Under the pieces are notes generated by a model. That model did not search any database and had not been told where the DNA came from. It saw only the letters and a program-made list of their open reading frames with translations. From Gemmatimonadales bacterium (GTDB lineage Bacteria; Gemmatimonadota; Gemmatimonadetes; Gemmatimonadales; GWC2-71-9), in the NCBI GenBank assembly GCA_019637315.1, contig JAHBVU010000003.1:1-64000 (forward strand): a DNA stretch of 64,000 bases, in the 5' to 3' direction. Below are positions 8,610 through 16,089 of this stretch, piece after piece. The translations under genes were made by a program, and so were the position numbers. Position 1 is the stretch's first letter; every line of letters starts with the position of its first letter.

Positions 8610-9206
8610 CTAGTAATGGCACGCCGTGCAATCGCGCGTCACACCCCGCTCCACGTGGCAACTGATGCAGAAGCCCATGTTGTTCACGTTGTTGGCCTTG
8701 AAGACCTGCGGCATCCGCGCGACATCACCATGACAGGTGGAGCAGGCATTCGGCCCCATCGCCTTGACGTGAACGCTATGCGGGAAGTGGGCGTGCTTGG
8801 CAAGCGTGTGAATCCGAACCCATTCGATCGGCCGCTTCTCGCGGAACGCCTCACGCACCTTGCGGATCTCTGCCCGGTCCGTGCTGTCCGTGCCCGCAAT
8901 GGCCAGGTGGCACCCCATGCACGTCTGCACCGATGGAATGCCCGGCTCGTTGCCATCGGCGACCGAGTAGTGACAGTACTGGCACTGAATCTTGAACTGC
9001 CCGGCGTGAATGTCGTGCCGGAAGAAGATTGGCTGCCGCGGGCCCCTCAAATTGGCCGAGTCCGCGACCGTGAGCCGCGGAGCGACGATCGAGTCGGCCG
9101 GCGCTTGGGCTGCCTGCTGTTGAGCAATGGAGGGCAAGGGCAACGTGAGAAATACCGCTGCGCCGGCTACTGCCACCGCAACTCCAGCAACCAAGAGCTT
9201 ACGCAT
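8610..9206 (-). CDS. actA: Alternative complex III pentahaem cytochrome c ActA
   Basis: This 198-residue secreted or membrane-anchored cytochrome starts with an uncleaved or signal helix (residues 4-28). Five CxxCH motifs follow: CQYCH, CMGCH, CSTCH, CISCH and CTACH, the last at the extreme C-terminus. Extra His residues (FFRHDIHAG, FPHSVHVKAM) can serve as distal ligands. Five haems is the family number for ActA. It is the first gene of the operon. The ATG lacks a strong ribosome-binding site, with only GGCGGAT a few bases upstream. A CRP-type palindrome lies 35 bases upstream. Confidence 0.95.
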   Translation of the reverse strand: MRKLLVAGVAVAVAGAAVFLTLPLPSIAQQQAAQAPADSIVAPRLTVADSANLRGPRQPIFFRHDIHAGQFKIQCQYCHYSVADGNEPGIPSVQTCMGCHLAIAGTDSTDRAEIRKVREAFREKRPIEWVRIHTLAKHAHFPHSVHVKAMGPNACSTCHGDVARMPQVFKANNVNNMGFCISCHVERGVTRDCTACHY

Positions 9207-9240
9207 GCGTCTGCATCCGCCGATCCATGGTGACGAAGTA

Positions 9241-9256
9241 TGTGAAACTTTTCACG
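9241..9256. promoter_or_regulatory. CRP/FNR-superfamily-type operator upstream of actA
   Basis: The sequence TGTGAAACTTTTCACG matches the CRP consensus TGTGA-N6-TCACA at nine of ten specified positions. Its core is an exact GTGAAA-CT-TTTCAC inverted repeat. It is in the 189-bp gap between trmJ and actA, with its near edge 35 bp from the actA ATG. No strong -35/-10 pair could be placed, so activation versus repression cannot be decided. Confidence 0.5.
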
Positions 9257-9395
9257 ACCAGAGAAAACGCGCGCAAGTGCATGTAGCGCAAGGCGCAACG
9301 CCGCGAGAAAAATACCCGCAAGCGACTCGGAAACAAGCCTCGAACCTTCGGGATAACTCCGGCCTCGACAACGAGATATGCGACCGAGAGAGTCC

Positions 9396-10205
9396 CTATT
9401 CTTCCCCAGGCTCCGACTCCCCCGGAGGCGTCATACCCGCCGGCCAGCGGAGAGCCGCCGGCAGTTCGCCAAGCACTTGATGCCGCGTGAGATAGTGGAC
9501 CGTCTCGAGCGCCATGGCTCGCAACAACTTCGCCTCGCGCGAGTCCGGGTCGGCCCGATAGACGATTTCACGAAATGAGCGCATCACGTTCTCGGCATTT
9601 CGACTCTTGAAAAAGTCGAGGGCCCACAGGGCGCGGTGCCAGTCGTGAAAGGTTTTGTCGAGATCCTCGGCCGTAGCCCGGGTGGCGCGCCGACGCGGGG
9701 CCTTCCGGGTCTGCTCAGCGCCCTCCCGCGCGTTCCAGCACTCGTAGCTCATGATCGCGACCGCCTGGGCCAGATTGAGCGAACGATGGGTCGGATTGGT
9801 GGCGATGGTTGTCAGGGTCTGACAGGCGTCGAGTTCCGCATTGGTGAGACCGCTGTCCTCCCGACCGAAGACGAGGGCGACCGGCCCGTCCGCCGACTGC
9901 TCCGTCAACCACGCGGCCGCCGCGGGCGGGCGCAGCAGGCGGCGCTTGGCGGCCCGTTCCCGTGCCGTCATTGCCACCGCATGCACGCAGTCAGCAATGG
10001 CTTCGGCCAGCGAGTCGAAGTGGCCGATCCGTTCGACGACGTCACCGGTGTTGTGGGCAATGCCTTCGATCCGGTAGGGATCGAACACCGCGGGTTTGAC
10101 GAGCCGGACGTTGGGAATCCCGAAATTTTTCGCGATCCGGACCGTTGCTGCGATGTTGACGAGGTCCTGCGGTTCGACCAGGACCAGGATGGGCGGCGCG
10201 GTCAC
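9396..10205 (-). CDS. trmJ: tRNA (cytidine/uridine-2'-O-)methyltransferase TrmJ-like (SPOUT family)
   Basis: This 269-residue SpoU-type methyltransferase is expected to 2'-O-methylate tRNA position 32. Motif 1 is NIAATVRIAKNFGI (residues 17-30). Motif 2 is ALVFGREDSGLTNAEL. Motif 3 is NPTHRSLNLAQAVAIMSYE, which forms the trefoil knot that binds S-adenosylmethionine. A basic C-terminal extension follows, as in TrmJ rather than TrmL. The GTG start overlaps the upstream ATPase stop as GTGA. It is the last gene of a five-gene overlapping chain. Confidence 0.88.
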   Translation of the reverse strand: MTAPPILVLVEPQDLVNIAATVRIAKNFGIPNVRLVKPAVFDPYRIEGIAHNTGDVVERIGHFDSLAEAIADCVHAVAMTARERAAKRRLLRPPAAAAWLTEQSADGPVALVFGREDSGLTNAELDACQTLTTIATNPTHRSLNLAQAVAIMSYECWNAREGAEQTRKAPRRRATRATAEDLDKTFHDWHRALWALDFFKSRNAENVMRSFREIVYRADPDSREAKLLRAMALETVHYLTRHQVLGELPAALRWPAGMTPPGESEPGEE

Positions 10206-11659
10206 CCGTTGTCCAGAAAGGCGGTCGAGACGCCACGCGATTTGAACATCGCGAGCAAGCCGGCCTTGTCGACCGCCTTGAGGTACGCCTCTTTCGGCTC
10301 GACCTGCTGCGACTCGACCAACTCAACCAAGGCATCATTGAGCGTGACCATCCCGGCCCGGCGGTTGGTCTGCATGATCGAGGGGATCTGAAACGTCTTG
10401 CCTTCCCGGATCAGATTCGAGACGGCGTGGTTCGCCAGCAGCACTTCGTACGCTGCGACTCGGCCACCGCCGACCTTCTTGCAGAGCGTCTGGGCGATGA
10501 CACCGCGGAACGACTCGGCCAGCATGACGCGAATCTGCGCCTGCCGATCGGCGGGGAACTGGTCGATGATCCGATCGATGGTCGAGGCTGCCGTTGTCGT
10601 GTGCAGCGTCCCGAAGACGAGGTGTCCGGTTTCAGCCGTCTCGAGCGCTATCGCCACCGTTTCGAGATCTCGCAGCTCGCCGACCAGGATGACGTCCGGA
10701 TCTTCTCGGAGTGCGGCGCGCAAGGCGGACTTGAACGTCTTGGTGTGCACCCCGACCTGTCGCTGGGTCACCACGCACTGCCTGCTCTGATGAACAAACT
10801 CGATCGGGTCCTCGATCGTCAGGATGTGATCGTTTCGAGTCGCGTTGACGAGATCAACCAGCGCGGCAAGCGTGGTCGATTTCCCTGACCCGGTCGGCCC
10901 GGTCACCAGCACCAAGCCCTTGGTGAGCTGACAGAGCGCCTGCACCTCGGCGCTCAGGCCGAGTTCCTGGACGGTGCGAATGCGGGTGGGAATCAGCCGA
11001 AAGACGCCGACGGGTCCCAGCCGATCCCGGGCCGCGTTACACCGGAGCCGCCCGACCTCGGCAAGTTCATAGGCGTAGTCGGCATCGCCGTCCTCGCGCC
11101 ATGCGGCAAGATCGCGCGGCGTCATAGTGGCGCGCAGCATCAGTTCGATCTCCTCGGCGCTCAGGGCCGGCTCCTCGAGCACGGTCAGCGAGCCGGAGGC
11201 TCGGAGAATCGGCGGGCTCCCGACCCGGAGGTGGAGATCGCTGCCGTCCCGCTCCGCCAGCGTGTGGAAGAGGCCCTCGATTCGTTCACGCGGCCCGCTG
11301 AGGTCGACCGCCACCGGCTCCTCGGCCGGGGCGCGCGCCATCGGGGGGAAGAGCGATCGGAGAGTCGCTGACAGGCTCCCGTTGGACGGCGCAACCTGGA
11401 CCTCGATGGCCCCATCCGGACCATCGTACGTGAAGGCGAACTCCACTGGCCCACTGCCCAGTCGGTCGCTCAGCTGCGCCGGCGCGATTTCCCGAAGCAG
11501 GCTGACAACCTGCTGCTCGGAGAGCGCCTCCTTGGTCATCGAGCGGACCAACCCGTTCTTCTTGAGGGCAACGGGCTGCCCAGGCACCAGGCGAATCGCT
11601 TCACCCGCCTGCGCCTTCATGACACCGAGAAAACGATCAAGCCTGGCCACGTCGAACAC
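10202..11659 (-). CDS. PilT-like secretion/retraction ATPase with extra N-terminal domain
   Basis: The C-terminal 340 residues are a PilT/GspE-family ATPase. They contain a Walker A (GPTGSGKST), an Asp box (HILTIEDPIEFVH), a Walker B (EDPDVILVGELRD), a His box (GHLVFGTLHTTTAAS) and the retraction-type motif AVSNLIREGKTFQI. These point to PilT, which drives pilus retraction. About 145 residues precede it, with a predicted mixed alpha/beta domain that I do not recognise, longer than in typical PilT. I chose the GTG at 11659; the GTG at 11650 and the ATG at 11620 are alternatives. It overlaps both neighbours. No pilin or other pilus gene is nearby. Confidence 0.85.
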   Translation of the reverse strand: MFDVARLDRFLGVMKAQAGEAIRLVPGQPVALKKNGLVRSMTKEALSEQQVVSLLREIAPAQLSDRLGSGPVEFAFTYDGPDGAIEVQVAPSNGSLSATLRSLFPPMARAPAEEPVAVDLSGPRERIEGLFHTLAERDGSDLHLRVGSPPILRASGSLTVLEEPALSAEEIELMLRATMTPRDLAAWREDGDADYAYELAEVGRLRCNAARDRLGPVGVFRLIPTRIRTVQELGLSAEVQALCQLTKGLVLVTGPTGSGKSTTLAALVDLVNATRNDHILTIEDPIEFVHQSRQCVVTQRQVGVHTKTFKSALRAALREDPDVILVGELRDLETVAIALETAETGHLVFGTLHTTTAASTIDRIIDQFPADRQAQIRVMLAESFRGVIAQTLCKKVGGGRVAAYEVLLANHAVSNLIREGKTFQIPSIMQTNRRAGMVTLNDALVELVESQQVEPKEAYLKAVDKAGLLAMFKSRGVSTAFLDNG

Positions 11660-12119
11660 CCACGACTGGACTTGCGGCCCGAATGTGATTGCGGTTGACG
11701 ATCCGCACCGCGTCCTCGGTCCACAGCGGGAAGAAGGTCGGCGCCGCATTCAGAAAATCCAGCGCGCGAAGCCGATCCGGCGGCAACTCGATCATGACCA
11801 TCCCCTCCAACAGGGTTCCGTCGGCCAATTCGATTTCCAGTTCGAGACGCCGCGCAGCCGAGGCACGATCGGGGTCTTCGATGGCGGGCTGGGGCGGCAG
11901 CTCGAGGTACAAGGTGTGTCGCTTGGCGACGAAGACCGGTTGCCCCTCATCGAGGATAAGGACGTAGAACATCTCGTCTCGATTGAGGAGATCGTCCGTC
12001 GTTTCAGGACCGCTGTGATGGCGTGCGATCATCTGGAGATGGATACTGCCCGTCAGCACCCGCCGATCGGTCAGGTGGACGGCAGCCTGCTGGCGCTGGG
12101 TCGTAATCCAATCGCTCAT
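11637..12119 (-). CDS. Conserved-looking hypothetical protein next to the PilT-like ATPase
   Basis: I do not recognise this 160-residue protein. It is soluble with no signal sequence or Cys motif. It alternates short strands (VHLTDRRVLTGSIHLQM, FYVLILDEGQPVFVAKRHT, LELEIELADGTLLEGMVMI) that suggest a small beta-barrel or Sm-like fold, and ends in a charged tail. The start overlaps the upstream dehydrogenase stop as ATGA. Its last 23 bases overlap the chosen start of the ATPase gene. Tight coupling suggests it works with, or is at least co-expressed with, the PilT-like ATPase. Confidence 0.7.
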   Translation of the reverse strand: MSDWITTQRQQAAVHLTDRRVLTGSIHLQMIARHHSGPETTDDLLNRDEMFYVLILDEGQPVFVAKRHTLYLELPPQPAIEDPDRASAARRLELEIELADGTLLEGMVMIELPPDRLRALDFLNAAPTFFPLWTEDAVRIVNRNHIRAASPVVGVRRGQA

Positions 12120-13006
12120 CCGCGAATCTCTACTCCCGCCCGTTGCTCGCTCCGGCGAATCGGATCAAGGTAGTCTGCGGCCTCGCCCAACTCACTGCGC
12201 AGCGCGGCCGAATGCTCAGCCACGACATCGAGCAGCGGCGATTCGAGATCGAGCTGGCGAATCAGTTCCAGGGCAATCCGAACATCCTTGTCGAGCAAGG
12301 CCAGCCGAAACAACCGGGGCCACGCCCCGGTCAGGACCCGATCTGGCACCAGACTCTCGCTGACGAAGCTTCGGCCGCTCGAGGCGTTGAGCACCTCGAG
12401 GCCGGCCCGCGCCGGCACGCCGGCTTTCACCATGGCCGTAAGCGCTTCGGACAGCGCCAGGATATGGGTGGCGAGCAGCACCTGATTGATGGCTTTGATC
12501 GCGTCGCCGGCGCCGACGGGGCCCATGGGAACGATCAGTTTGCCAAAGGTTTCCAGGTAGGGACGGGCCCGGTCGAACACTTCCGGCTCGCCCCCTACCA
12601 TGACTGTGAGGCCGCCCTGCTCCGCTCCAGGCGGCCCCCCACTCACAGGACAATCGGCAAAGGCAACCTCGCGTTCCGCCAGCCGCGCAGCAATGCGCCT
12701 CGAGGTGGCCGGATCGCCAGAGGTGCAGTCGAGAAACAAGGCACCGCGCCGAATGCCTGCGAGGACGCCATCCGGCCCGTCGAGGAGACCGAGCACATCC
12801 GCTGAGGTAGGGAGACAGGTCAGAACGACGTCAGCATCTCGAACGGCTGCGGCCGGGGTGGCGGCAACCCGACACGAGGTGGACCGCGCAAAGGCTTCCG
12901 CCCGCTCCCTGGTCCGGTTCCAGACCGTCAGCGGGTACCGTTCCGCGACTCGGGCCGCCATCGGTCGTCCGATGGCGCCGAGCCCGAGAAACGCGACAGC
13001 GGTCAA
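12116..13006 (-). CDS. NAD(P)-dependent beta-hydroxyacid dehydrogenase family protein
   Basis: This 296-residue protein of the 3-hydroxyisobutyrate/6-phosphogluconate dehydrogenase family has a Rossmann start FLGLGAIGRPMA. The substrate motif is DCPVSGGPPGAEQG near residue 118. The catalytic lysine is in GDAIKAINQVL near residue 170. A C-terminal helical domain completes the fold. Family members reduce tartronate semialdehyde, glyoxylate/succinic semialdehyde or 3-hydroxyisobutyrate. The sequence alone does not settle the substrate. It begins with TTG overlapping the ferritin stop (TTGA). Confidence 0.85.
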   Translation of the reverse strand: MTAVAFLGLGAIGRPMAARVAERYPLTVWNRTRERAEAFARSTSCRVAATPAAAVRDADVVLTCLPTSADVLGLLDGPDGVLAGIRRGALFLDCTSGDPATSRRIAARLAEREVAFADCPVSGGPPGAEQGGLTVMVGGEPEVFDRARPYLETFGKLIVPMGPVGAGDAIKAINQVLLATHILALSEALTAMVKAGVPARAGLEVLNASSGRSFVSESLVPDRVLTGAWPRLFRLALLDKDVRIALELIRQLDLESPLLDVVAEHSAALRSELGEAADYLDPIRRSEQRAGVEIRG

Positions 13007-13503
13007 TCGCCCGGCTCCCGCTTGCCGAGTTCACGATCGAAGATGAAGAGACCGGAGGCGTTGTCGCCGATCTGCTTCAGGGTATCGACGATTTCCGTCG
13101 AGGTCTTCTCTTCTTCGACCTGCTCCGTGATGAACCACTGAAGCATGGCCTGGGTAGCCCAGTCCTTTTCAGCCGCAGCCTGCTCATAGAGCTGGAAGAT
13201 CCCCGCGGACACTTTCTTCTCGTGGTCACGCGCCAGCTCGAACACCGCGAGCGAAGACGGGAAATCCGGCGGCGGACGGTCGATCGCTTCGAGCACGACG
13301 CGGCCACCCCGATCCTCGACGAAGTCGATGATACGCATGGCGTGCTTGGCTTCTTCCATGGCCTGCATCCGCATCCAGCGGGCAAAGCCGTTGCGGCTCT
13401 TTTCCGCAAAGTACGCGGCCATCGAGAGGTACAGGTACGAGGCCCCGAATTCTTTGTTGATCTGATCGTTCAGCGCCTTCTGAATGCTGGCTGACATGCG
13501 CAT
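13003..13503 (-). CDS. ftnA: Non-haem ferritin
   Basis: This 166-residue FtnA-type ferritin stores iron in a 24-subunit shell after oxidising Fe(II). Ferroxidase residues are visible: Glu in NKEFGASYLYLSMA, the EEAKH pair in MQAMEEAKHAMRI, and the Glu/Gln in ITEQVEEE. The length is usual for the family. The start at 13503 has AAGGAG seven bases upstream. A longer in-frame extension upstream has no ferritin similarity and was discarded. It heads an overlapping chain ending in trmJ. The chain has no obvious single theme. Confidence 0.95.
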   Translation of the reverse strand: MRMSASIQKALNDQINKEFGASYLYLSMAAYFAEKSRNGFARWMRMQAMEEAKHAMRIIDFVEDRGGRVVLEAIDRPPPDFPSSLAVFELARDHEKKVSAGIFQLYEQAAAEKDWATQAMLQWFITEQVEEEKTSTEIVDTLKQIGDNASGLFIFDRELGKREPGD

Positions 13504-13600
13504 CGTCGTGCTCCTTGAGGCTGGGACACCATCAATATAAAGCGGCGCCATCATGCTGCGCTGGGCCGGTGACGGGACTGGGATCACCCCGTGCGCCACG

Positions 13601-15253
13601 TTACCGGAAATTGCCCCCCTCGAACCGAAGTCCGACAATGCCACTCGGATCCACCTGGGTCCCCAGATCCAGGAACGTGGCCGTCCGCCCGGCTCGATCG
13701 ACCGCCCGCACTGTGGTGTTGCGGTACAACGGATAGAAGCCGATCGGCATGCGGATCGCCCCGGCAGGCACCTCGCAACCGCAATCTGAGGCACCCTCGA
13801 GTCCCGCGTTGACCGTAATGCGGAGCGGGCTGCCGGTCTCATTGGTAATCAGCGGAGCGAACATCGGGATCCGGGTCCGCGCCAATGACAGAACGGCTCG
13901 ATTCGACCCGCGTCTCGCCTCGAGCCCGACCTCGCCCGACAAGGGATGTCCATGGGTCGCACCACCGTCGCTCTGGAGCGGCGCTGCTCGCCAGAGCAGC
14001 CGGGCAAACCCAGGCCGATCGAGCCGGGTCGTGATGGTGCGCCCGGCCGCCACCGACAGACTGTCTCCGGCAGGCAACGTTACGACCGCCGCCACCGCGA
14101 GACGGTTGTCGAGTCGAACCGAAACGGGACGCCCGAAGAACCACCACGCCGCGCTCGCAGCGAGCAGGATGAACCAGAAGGTTCCCCAGCCACGGCGGCG
14201 CGGCGGTGGACCCACCGGTGCCACCGGCGCCTCCAGCTGCGCACTGACGCGATGCGCCACCTGGCCGGCTGAGACCGAGGGCCCGTGGAGGCCCCCCGCC
14301 TGACCCTGCCGAATCGCGGTGACGACTTCGTCGGCCGACTGATAGCGGTCGATCGGTCGCTTGGCGAGACACTTGACGATGACCTCGGAAAGCCAGATCG
14401 GAATCCGGGCGTTGCGATCGACCGGGGCCGGCACCGGCGCCGCGATGTGCTTGCCGACGATTTCCTGCGACGAATCGCCGTCATAGGGCGGCGCACCGGT
14501 CAGCATCTGAAACAGGAGGGCGCCAAACGCATAGAGGTCACTTCGGACGTCGACCTGGGTATCGCCCAGCGCCTGCTCCGGACTCATGTACTGGGGTGTG
14601 CCCACGACAAAACCGGTCTGGGTCTGCCCCGCCGCTGCATCGAGCCGCTTGGCGATTCCGAAATCCACCAGGAGCGCGCGCCCCGACACTGCGTCGATCA
14701 TGATGTTGTCGGGCTTGATGTCCCGGTGCAGCAAGCCCGCCCGATGCGCATGCCCCAGTGCTTCCAAGACCGGGACCGCGATCTCGAGCGCCCGGCCGGA
14801 CTCCAGGGCGCCGAAATCCCGCAAGTACGCACCAACCGAATGCCCGTCGACGAAGGGCATCACGTAGTAGGTGAGTCCGTGACCCTCGCCGACGAAGTGG
14901 ATGGGCAGAATGTTGGGATGATTGAGACTGGCCACGACCCGGGCCTCGTCCCGAAATCGAGCCAGCATTCCCGGCGTCCAGGCAATGTCTGGCCGCAGCA
15001 CTTTGACCGCCAGGCGACGAGCCAGGCCCCGATCATAGACCTCATAGACCTCGGCGAACCCGCCGCGACCGACGAGACCGCGAACCTCGTAGCCATCGCC
15101 GAGGACCAGGGCGAGCTGGTGGCTGAGATCGGCAGGTCGCACCTCAATGGCCGCCACTGCCCCTGCGCCTCCGAATCGCGTGCCACAGCGGGGGCAGAAC
15201 GCCGCCGCGTCCGGTAGCTGCGCCTGGCAACTCGGGCAGGTTGTCTCCGCCAT
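13601..15253 (-). CDS. Membrane Ser/Thr protein kinase with zinc-ribbon N-terminus
   Basis: This 550-residue Hanks-type kinase starts with a zinc ribbon (CPSCQ ... CPRCG, residues 5-24). The kinase domain spans about 45-300. It has the glycine loop [15 protein letters not shown], the lysine in AVKVLRP, the catalytic loop [13 protein letters not shown] in place of DFG, and [10 protein letters not shown]. One membrane helix ([15 protein letters not shown], near 345) leads to about 190 extracytoplasmic residues with a predicted beta-rich fold and two Cys (DCGCEV). There are no PASTA repeats. The ATG at 15253 follows AGGAG. A minus-strand TATATT at 15335-15330 may be its -10 box. Confidence 0.9.
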   Translation of the reverse strand: MAETTCPSCQAQLPDAAAFCPRCGTRFGGAGAVAAIEVRPADLSHQLALVLGDGYEVRGLVGRGGFAEVYEVYDRGLARRLAVKVLRPDIAWTPGMLARFRDEARVVASLNHPNILPIHFVGEGHGLTYYVMPFVDGHSVGAYLRDFGALESGRALEIAVPVLEALGHAHRAGLLHRDIKPDNIMIDAVSGRALLVDFGIAKRLDAAAGQTQTGFVVGTPQYMSPEQALGDTQVDVRSDLYAFGALLFQMLTGAPPYDGDSSQEIVGKHIAAPVPAPVDRNARIPIWLSEVIVKCLAKRPIDRYQSADEVVTAIRQGQAGGLHGPSVSAGQVAHRVSAQLEAPVAPVGPPPRRRGWGTFWFILLAASAAWWFFGRPVSVRLDNRLAVAAVVTLPAGDSLSVAAGRTITTRLDRPGFARLLWRAAPLQSDGGATHGHPLSGEVGLEARRGSNRAVLSLARTRIPMFAPLITNETGSPLRITVNAGLEGASDCGCEVPAGAIRMPIGFYPLYRNTTVRAVDRAGRTATFLDLGTQVDPSGIVGLRFEGGNFR

Positions 15254-15374
15254 GCTCTCTCCTGACCGCTGCATCGGTTGGAACGGGCCATCACGAAGGG
15301 CTGCCCCGCGGGGCGGGCAGGACGCTCGAAATATAGTCGACACAGTTCGCCTATTGCGTTGCCAGGTAAACAGA

Positions 15375-15401
15375 TATAGACTTGCTTGTCAGCTAGCAAG
15401 T
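15375..15401 (+). promoter_or_regulatory. TetR operator palindrome overlapping the promoter
   Basis: ACTTGCT (15380-15386) and AGCAAGT (15395-15401) form a perfect 7-bp inverted repeat with an 8-bp spacer, 5 bases before the regulator ATG. A TATAGA at 15375-15380 could be the -10 box, so a bound dimer would block it. TetR proteins bind such 15-25 bp palindromes. Binding here is inferred. Confidence 0.6.
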
Positions 15402-15406
15402 TACTG

Positions 15407-16069
15407 ATGACCAATTTGACGCTGTTCGCCAGAGACCGAGAACGCAACGCCGTTCGTTCGCGCGAGTTGATCCTCGACGCGGCGGAGCGGCTCTTTGCCG
15501 ACCAGGGGTACGAGGAGACCAGCCTCAGCGATGTCGGCCGGGCGGCGGGCCTGTCGCGGGCGACGCCAGGGTATTTTTTCGGCTCCAAGGCCGACCTGCA
15601 TCGTGCCGTTCTCGAACGGTGTTTCGAGGACGTTCGCCGAGCGGTTCGCGAGGGCCGCGACCGAGCCCTGGCCAGCGGCCACCCGCCGGAGGTTCTGCTG
15701 GCAGGCGCGGTGTCGGACTACGTCGATTTCGTGGCCGCGCGCCCGCATTTCGTGCGGCTGATTCAGCGCGAGGCCCTGAGCGGACGGACGACCCTGGACG
15801 CGTTTCCACTCGGTCTCGCTGCTGGTCGAGAAATGATCTCGGCGCTGACCCTGGAACTCGGCCTCGAGGAAGTCGACCCCGGCGAGGTGGCGCATCTGCT
15901 GTTCAGCCTGATCGCGCTGACCTGGTTTCCCCACCAGGGATCGAGCCTGGCCCGCGCCATCGGCATCGATACGGAAGCGCCGGGCTTCCCGACCGAGCGC
16001 AAACGTCACGTGACCGAACTCATCACCGGATGGCTGGCGGCGCGACGGGCCAGCATCCCATCCCGTTAG
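15407..16069 (+). CDS. TetR/AcrR-family transcriptional regulator
   Basis: This 220-residue regulator has the N-terminal TetR helix-turn-helix: RELILDAAERLFADQGYEET, then LSDVGRAAGLSRATPGYFF and the connecting helix SKADLHRAV. The C-terminal ligand-binding half is helical. The ATG at 15407 is preferred over the upstream TTG (15386), because the latter lies inside the palindrome. The stop is 20 bp before an acyl-CoA dehydrogenase in the same direction. The likely job is control of fatty-acid degradation in response to an acyl-CoA or related ligand, by analogy with FadR-like TetR proteins. Confidence 0.9.
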   Translation: MTNLTLFARDRERNAVRSRELILDAAERLFADQGYEETSLSDVGRAAGLSRATPGYFFGSKADLHRAVLERCFEDVRRAVREGRDRALASGHPPEVLLAGAVSDYVDFVAARPHFVRLIQREALSGRTTLDAFPLGLAAGREMISALTLELGLEEVDPGEVAHLLFSLIALTWFPHQGSSLARAIGIDTEAPGFPTERKRHVTELITGWLAARRASIPSR

Positions 16070-16089
16070 GCAGACCGGAGACCAACGCC

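Noticed and set aside
13504-13842. N-terminal extension of the ferritin frame
   Set aside because: The extension is Arg/Ser-rich and unlike ferritin, it overlaps the end of the kinase gene, and a good ribosome-binding site precedes the ATG at 13503.
15619-16089. N-terminal extension of the acyl-CoA dehydrogenase frame over tetR
   Set aside because: It is the tetR gene read in another frame; the dehydrogenase starts at 16090 with its own GGAG site.
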